Shown here: piece after piece, positions 59,593 through 64,000 of the stretch
How positions within the stretch are numbered: the stretch's first letter is position 1
Layout of the letters: every line of letters starts with the position of its first letter
Source: Streptomyces cyaneochromogenes
Lineage (GTDB): Bacteria; Actinomycetota; Actinomycetes; Streptomycetales; Streptomycetaceae
NCBI RefSeq assembly: GCF_003963535.1
Contig: NZ_CP034539.1
Location: 3,782,001 to 3,846,000, forward strand
Direction: 5' to 3'
DNA length: 64,000 nt
Translations under genes and position numbers: made by a program
The notes under the pieces: generated by a model
Database searches by the model: none
What the model was told of the DNA's origin: nothing
The model's input: the letters and a program-made list of their open reading frames with translations, nothing else

Positions 59593-59816
59593 CCGGTCCG
59601 CCACCTGGCCCTCTAGGCCCCGGCGGACATCCGTTCTAAAGTTTTCTCCGGACGACCCCAGCCCCCGGTCGGACAATCCCCACTGGTCACTCGAGACCTC
59701 CCGCGCCGGTCGCCGGGTTACTCCCGCAGCCCGTGCGCGCGCGGTTGAGGACCAGCCCGGTCGGCGGCTTCGGGGGAGCGGTCGTCGACCGGGCCAGGTG
59801 GGGGCACAGCACCCCG

Positions 59817-60482
59817 TCACAGCCCCGTGCCCGTGAGGTACGCCGACACGATCACGTTCGCCGTGTAGCTGCGGGTCGTGCGGTCGAAGGTGCCCCCGCA
59901 GGTGATCAGGCGGAGTTCGGCGCGGCCGTCGTGGCGTGCGCCGTAGGCCTGGTGGGCGTCGAAGCGGTCGCGGGCCACGACGCGTACGTTCTCCACGGTG
60001 AACTCGGCGACCGTGCCGTCGTCGCGGAGCACGCGCACCGTCGCGCCCGGCCGCAGCGCGCCGATCCGGTGGAAGACGGCCGGCCGGGTCCGGGTGTCGA
60101 CGTGCCCCACCATCAGCGCGGCCCCGGCGGCTCCCGGCCTCACCCCGGCCGCGTACCACCCGACGTCACCGGCCCGCTCGTAGGGCGGCGCGTCGATGGC
60201 TCCTTGCTGATCGAGCCCGGTGGCGACGACCGGTGCCCGCACGCCGAGCCCCGGGATGTCGAGGCGCTGCGGCAACGCGTCCCCGAGCGGCCGGGCGGCG
60301 GGCGGCAGCCGCACCTGCTGCGGGCGTCCCACCGCGGCGACATCGCCCGACACGGGCGCGGACACGGCCTGCCGTACGTCGGTGAGCTCCCGCCCCCACA
60401 GCCACAGCCCGAGCAGCAGCACGGCCCAGGCCACGCCCATCAGGAGGCGACCGCCGTGGGAGGTACGTTCGTGTCCGGACAT
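59817..60482 (-). CDS. Class F-type sortase
   Basis: The 221-residue membrane-anchored transpeptidase has one N-terminal membrane segment (about 13-32). The sortase barrel carries catalytic His in MVGHVDTRTR, Cys in LRLITCGG and Arg in DRTTRSYTA. Small size and a short spacer fit the actinobacterial class F group. It lies 34 nt downstream of a secreted protein gene, which is the obvious substrate or partner candidate. Confidence 0.9.
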   Translation of the reverse strand: MSGHERTSHGGRLLMGVAWAVLLLGLWLWGRELTDVRQAVSAPVSGDVAAVGRPQQVRLPPAARPLGDALPQRLDIPGLGVRAPVVATGLDQQGAIDAPPYERAGDVGWYAAGVRPGAAGAALMVGHVDTRTRPAVFHRIGALRPGATVRVLRDDGTVAEFTVENVRVVARDRFDAHQAYGARHDGRAELRLITCGGTFDRTTRSYTANVIVSAYLTGTGL

Positions 60483-60516
60483 GGTCAGCGCGGCCCGCCT
60501 CGCGGCCGAGCACCGT

Positions 60517-61116
60517 TCACCGCCGCCCACCCGCCTCCCGGGTGACCGCCTCGCGCTGCTGTCGGCTCCGGCGCGCGCTCCTGACCGCCACGGCCGTGGC
60601 CGCGACGCCGGCGAGGACCAGCCCGGTCACGGTGTGTGCCGTGCCGGGACCGGCCGCGCGGGCGTCCACGACGGAGAGCTGTACGGTGCCCCCGCCGCCG
60701 GCCCGGACCGGGGCCACGGGTGAGGCGGGGGCGGACGGCTGCGAGCCCTGCCGTCCGGAGCGGTCCGTGCCCTGCGGTACGACGGTGACGTCGCCCTTGG
60801 CGGCCGCCTGCCCGCAGGTCACCTTCACGTCGTACGTCCCCGCCCGCAGCGTGGAGCGGACGCGGCTCTCGCCGACGAGGGCGCCGGAGTCACCGACCGT
60901 GAGGCGGGCGTCGGCGACGAACGCCGTGGAGACGGCCGTCGCGGTCTTCCCCGGGCAGCCGCTCACCCGCAGCGCGACGTCGCTGCCCGGGTGCGGGGAC
61001 GACGGGCTGACCGAGACACCCCCCTCGGCCGCTCCGTCCGCCGCGTGTGCCGCCGGGATGACGGCCACCGCGCCCAGAGCGGCGATAGCACAGAGAGTGA
61101 CTCGCAGTGATCCCAT
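60517..61116 (-). CDS. Secreted protein with C-terminal anchor, sortase partner candidate
   Basis: The 199-residue protein has a signal peptide (about 1-25, AAHAAD cleavage) and an Ig-like or beta-sandwich domain with one Cys pair (about 27-115). A Ser/Pro/Gly linker is followed by a C-terminal hydrophobic segment (about 160-178) and an Arg-rich tail, the layout of a sortase substrate. A clear LPxTG or LAxTG pentapeptide is not visible before the segment (nearest is AHTVTG). Its ribosome site lies inside a 7-bp hairpin. Confidence 0.8.
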   Translation of the reverse strand: MGSLRVTLCAIAALGAVAVIPAAHAADGAAEGGVSVSPSSPHPGSDVALRVSGCPGKTATAVSTAFVADARLTVGDSGALVGESRVRSTLRAGTYDVKVTCGQAAAKGDVTVVPQGTDRSGRQGSQPSAPASPVAPVRAGGGGTVQLSVVDARAAGPGTAHTVTGLVLAGVAATAVAVRSARRSRQQREAVTREAGGRR

Positions 61117-61122
61117 CGTGAA

Positions 61123-61140
61123 CCTCCAGTTATCTGGAGG
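61123..61140 (-). promoter_or_regulatory. Hairpin covering a ribosome-binding site
   Basis: On the minus strand CCTCCAG-ATAA-CTGGAGG forms a perfect 7-bp stem whose 3' arm is the GGAGG ribosome site of the gene starting at 61116. Translation may depend on opening this hairpin. Confidence 0.6.
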
Positions 61141-61148
61141 CTCCCCCC

Positions 61149-61190
61149 GGAGCACGGGCCCCGCATCCTCTGCGGGGCCCGCACTGCTCC
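61149..61190. terminator. Long stem-loop upstream of the sortase-partner gene
   Basis: GGAGCA/TGCTCC flanks a perfect 11-bp stem CGGGCCCCGCA/TGCGGGGCCCG with a 5-nt loop. It probably terminates the leftward HAD phosphatase transcript. Confidence 0.75.
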
Positions 61191-61301
61191 GTACGGGTCT
61201 TGTTGCGGCCGTACGGCCACGCGGCGGAGCCGCTGTCGCGCAGCCGGATCCCGGTTACAGACCCCGGTCCCGGTCTCAGATCCGGGTTTCAGATCCCGGT
61301 T

Positions 61302-62081
61302 TCAGATCCGCTCGACGAGGTCCGCGATCGAGTCCACGATCCTGGACGGCCGGTAGGGGAAGTTCTCGACCTGCTCGGGCCGGGTCAGGCCGGTGAGCAC
61401 CAGGAACGTCTGCATCCCGGCCTCCATGCCGGCCAGCACGTCGGTGTCCATCCGGTCGCCGATCATGGCGCTGCTCTCGGAGTGGGCGCCGATGGCGTTC
61501 AGGCCGGTCCGCATCATCAGCGGGTTCGGCTTGCCCGCGAAGTACGGCTGCTTGCCGGTGGCCTTGGTGATCAGTGCGGCGACGGCGCCGGTCGCGGGCA
61601 GCGGGCCCTCGGTCGACGGACCCGTCTCGTCGGGGTTGGTGCAGATGAAGCGGGCGCCGCCGTTGATGAGCCGGACCGCCTTGGTCATGGCCTCGAAGGA
61701 GTAGGTGCGGGTCTCGCCGAGGACGACGTAGTCCGGGTCGTGGTCGGTGAGGATGTAGCCGATGTCGTGCAGCGCGGTGGTCAGGCCTGCCTCGCCGATG
61801 ACGTACGCCGAGCCGCCCGGGCGCTGGTCGTCGAGGAACTGGGCGGTGGCCAGCGCCGAGGTCCAGATGTTCTCGATCGGCACTTCCAGGCCCATGCGGT
61901 TCAGCCGGGCGTGCAGGTCGCGCGGGGTGTACATCGAGTTGTTGGTGAGGACGAGGAACGGCTTGCCGGAATCGCGCAGCTTCTTGATGAAGGCGTCGGC
62001 GCCGGGGATCGGTACGCCCTCGTGGATGAGCACACCGTCCATGTCGGTGAGCCAGGACTCTATGGGCTTGCGGTCTGCCAT
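61302..62081 (-). CDS. HAD-IIA (NagD-like) phosphatase
   Basis: The 259-residue phosphatase has motif I WLTDMDGVLIHEG, motif II VLTNNS, the cap domain, motif III Lys in GKPNPLMM and motif IV IGDRMDTDVLAG. The NagD/phosphoglycolate-type family dephosphorylates small sugar or nucleotide phosphates. ATG at 62081 follows AGGAG. It lies 84 nt downstream of the alkaline-phosphatase-type gene, same strand, so a joint phosphate- or phosphonate-scavenging role is plausible. Confidence 0.92.
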   Translation of the reverse strand: MADRKPIESWLTDMDGVLIHEGVPIPGADAFIKKLRDSGKPFLVLTNNSMYTPRDLHARLNRMGLEVPIENIWTSALATAQFLDDQRPGGSAYVIGEAGLTTALHDIGYILTDHDPDYVVLGETRTYSFEAMTKAVRLINGGARFICTNPDETGPSTEGPLPATGAVAALITKATGKQPYFAGKPNPLMMRTGLNAIGAHSESSAMIGDRMDTDVLAGMEAGMQTFLVLTGLTRPEQVENFPYRPSRIVDSIADLVERI

Positions 62082-62165
62082 GTTGCTGTGACTCTCCTGG
62101 CCTGCGTACTGCGTACGGGATGAGCGGGGCGCCGGAACCACGGCGTACCGACGCCCCCAGCGTAA

Positions 62166-63704
62166 TCAGGACTGGCTGATCCTGACCCCGTCGATCACCC
62201 AGTACCAGTTGTTGGAACCGGTGTAGCGGAAACGGAAGCACACACTGGAGGCCCCGGAGGGGACGTCGACGGAAACGGACTGCGGCTGCGAGACGACGTC
62301 GGAGGTGTAGCTCTTGACGACGGTGGGCGTTCCGGCGTTGAAGGACACCAGGATCCGGGCGGTCTGGGAGCCCTCCTGCCGGTAGAGGGTCGTGAAGTCC
62401 AGCCGCACCTTGGTCTTCCCGGTGACGTCGTACGCCGGGGTGACGAGGGTCGAGTCGTACGGACCGGAGAAGGTCCTGTCCGCCCACTCGTCGGAGTCGG
62501 CGACCGCGAACACCCCGCGCGAGCGGACGTTGAGCTCACGCCACTGGTCGCGTTGGGTGCGGGACCAGAACTCGTCGGTGGCGAAGGCCCAGCCGCGCCA
62601 CTCGGTCGTCCCGCCGGTGCCCATGGCGTTGTTGATGACCGACCAGCCGCTGGGCGGGGTGTGCGTGAAGCCGAGCACGCCGGCCGGGATGCCGGTCTCG
62701 TCGACCCGCGCGGTCAGCGCGGGCCGCAGGGCGTCGAAGGGGTCGGCGGACCGCTCCTGGATGGGCTTGCCGTCCAGGCCCCAGGCGGGGTCGACGGGGA
62801 TGCCGAGCTGCGCCAGGACGGTGGGGACGACATCGACCAGACGGGTGTCGACGGGGCGGGCGCCCGCGGCGATGCCGGGTCCGGTGGCGAGGACGAAGAC
62901 GCGCCGCTCGTCGACCAGCGAACCGCCGTGGCCGCCCGCGTCCAGGTGGCCGTGGTCGGTGGTGACGATGACCGTCCAGCGCTCGGAGGCGTAGCCGGGG
63001 CGGGCCTTGATCGCGGCGCGCAGCCGGCCGAGGTAGGTGTCCTGGACGGCGATCTGGTCGAGGTAGGCCTGGCTGCCCGCGCCCTGGTTGTGGCCGACGA
63101 TGTCGGACTGGCCGAGGTAGACGAAGAGGACGTCGGGGTTCTGGTCGCGGATGATCGCCTCGGTCTCGGCGGCGATGGTGGCGTCGTGGCCGGAGTAGCC
63201 GTCGCGGTCGCCGTCGAGGACCAGCTTGGCGTCCGCGCCGGGGGTGACGGTGCCCTGGGTGTCCAGGGGCTTCCAGTCGACGGCCGCGTAGGTGGACAGC
63301 GCGGGCCGGATCCGGGCGAGGCGGGCGAGGAGGCCGGGGTAGCGGTCGTACTGCTTGCCGGTGAAGGTGTTGTCCTTGACGCCGTGCTTGTCGGGCCAGA
63401 CTCCGCTGGAGACGGTGGACCAGCCGGGGCCGGACGAGGTGGCGGCCATCGGGCTCGCGTAGAGCAGCGAGGTGCCGTAGGTGCCCTCGCTCATCATGGC
63501 CTTCAGGTGCGGGGCGTTCGCCGCGTCGATGCGGTCGTGCCGCAGGCCGTCCATGCCGACGACGAGCACCTTGTCCTTGCTGGTGCCGTTCGGGAGCGTG
63601 GGGACGGCGTGGGCCTGGGAGGCGGCGGCGGTGCCCAGTGCCACGGTGGTGGCGGTCGCCGCGGTGGCGGTGAGGACGGTGCGTCGGGAGAGCGGTGATC
63701 TCAC
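62166..63704 (-). CDS. Tat-exported alkaline-phosphatase-superfamily phosphodiesterase
   Basis: The 512-residue enzyme has a Tat signal (LSRRTVLTA, cleavage near SQAHA). The type I phosphodiesterase/nucleotide-pyrophosphatase-like domain shows VLVVGMDGLRHDR, SSGPGWSTVSSG, FVYLGQSDIVGHNQG and TTDHGHLDAGGHGG (metal ligands). A C-terminal beta-sandwich domain (about 380-512) may bind a surface. GTG at 63704 has AGGAGG 6 nt upstream. It probably releases phosphate from extracellular esters. Confidence 0.88.
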   Translation of the reverse strand: MRSPLSRRTVLTATAATATTVALGTAAASQAHAVPTLPNGTSKDKVLVVGMDGLRHDRIDAANAPHLKAMMSEGTYGTSLLYASPMAATSSGPGWSTVSSGVWPDKHGVKDNTFTGKQYDRYPGLLARLARIRPALSTYAAVDWKPLDTQGTVTPGADAKLVLDGDRDGYSGHDATIAAETEAIIRDQNPDVLFVYLGQSDIVGHNQGAGSQAYLDQIAVQDTYLGRLRAAIKARPGYASERWTVIVTTDHGHLDAGGHGGSLVDERRVFVLATGPGIAAGARPVDTRLVDVVPTVLAQLGIPVDPAWGLDGKPIQERSADPFDALRPALTARVDETGIPAGVLGFTHTPPSGWSVINNAMGTGGTTEWRGWAFATDEFWSRTQRDQWRELNVRSRGVFAVADSDEWADRTFSGPYDSTLVTPAYDVTGKTKVRLDFTTLYRQEGSQTARILVSFNAGTPTVVKSYTSDVVSQPQSVSVDVPSGASSVCFRFRYTGSNNWYWVIDGVRISQS

Positions 63705-63835
63705 GTGATCCTCCTGAGACAAGTGTGCGCGGGCACGGCAAGCGCCCCCGGTTGTCGTGCCCAGGGGCGTTGCGCTGGGGAGAAGCGGGGGCGCTGATCG
63801 AGGGAAGGGTGGGAGAAGGGCGGTCGGCGTCGGCG

Positions 63836-64000
63836 TCAGCTGCCGGTGGCGGCCTTCCAGGCCTCGACGTACGACGTCAGGTGCTCGTCGATGTCGTCCC
63901 AGTCGGGCTCGAAGACCTCGACGCCGTGCATGATCTTCGTGAGGGCTTCGGCGTCCGCGCCGGTGGCCTTGATGTCCTGGCGGGCGCTGAAGCCGCCGCC
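63836..64000 (-). CDS. ABC transporter substrate-binding protein, C-terminal fragment (cut by window edge)
   Basis: Only the last 54 residues are in the window (ending YVEAWKAATGS before TGA at 63836-63838). The tail (IKATGADAEALTKIMHG, WDDIDEHLTSY) looks like iron/2-aminoethylphosphonate-type family 1 binding proteins. The gene continues to the right of the window. With the two phosphatase genes it suggests organophosphorus uptake; this is inference. Confidence 0.6.
   Translation of the reverse strand, partial: GGGFSARQDIKATGADAEALTKIMHGVEVFEPDWDDIDEHLTSYVEAWKAATGS

Overview
The window is a piece of a Streptomyces chromosome. The evidence is very high GC with strong third-position GC bias, GTG/TTG starts and 4-nt ATGA/GTGA overlaps, rare TTA codons, bldA-type regulators, and a gene order I recognise from memory as the glmS2 - orn - adpA - ceb - cdgA - cslA/glxA stretch of Streptomyces coelicolor relatives. 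No rRNA, CRISPR array or intact mobile element is visible. The species cannot be fixed from the sequence alone.

Left part (1-25 kb): a second-type glmS with a small gene in front; tRNA-His(GUG); oligoribonuclease; the master regulator adpA with its TTA codon; a stress protein, an acetate-type transporter, a sulfotransferase and an alpha/beta hydrolase. The cellobiose/cellotriose locus cebR / cebEFG-bglC follows, with two CebR boxes, one of them on the bglC start codon. After it come a beta-helix-like membrane protein, a GH18 chitinase with a cellulose-binding-type module, a response regulator/histidine kinase pair, two consensus DnaA boxes and a run of conserved small genes.

Middle part (25-46 kb): a PAP2-family membrane protein overlaps a three-gene operon. 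The operon encodes a four-cysteine (Fe-S type) PD-(D/E)XK nuclease, a 547-residue protein of unknown function and an SF1B helicase. Together nuclease and helicase look like a Dna2-type enzyme split into two chains; this is my best candidate for an undescribed system. tRNA-Lys(CUU) copy 1, a secreted M6-type metalloprotease and the PAS-GGDEF-EAL protein CdgA follow. Then comes a catabolic block: two Asp/Glu-racemase-type (EutA-like) enzymes, a D-2-hydroxyacid dehydrogenase, an amidase, a DUF3830 protein, an EhuBCDA-type amino-acid/ectoine ABC importer and an IclR regulator.

Right part (46-64 kb): tRNA-Lys copies 2 and 3 are each followed by a 36-nt copy of the tRNA 3' half, and one of these runs into the 3' end of an acyl-CoA synthetase gene. 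Between and after them lies the hyphal-tip glycan locus: an AA10 LPMO with a DasR-type operator, an SPFH protein, an NlpC/P60 hydrolase, a GntR regulator, cslA-glxA, and the convergent GH6 lipoprotein cslZ. The window ends with a GAF-ANTAR regulator carrying a TTA codon, a sortase with a secreted partner, and a HAD phosphatase / alkaline-phosphatase-type enzyme / binding-protein group cut by the window edge.

Themes that tie the window together are polysaccharide turnover (ceb/bgl, chitinase, LPMO, CslA/GlxA/CslZ), developmental control (AdpA, CdgA, TTA codons) and repeated use of tRNA-Lys as a recombination point. Family assignments rest on motifs read by eye and on memory; no database search was run.
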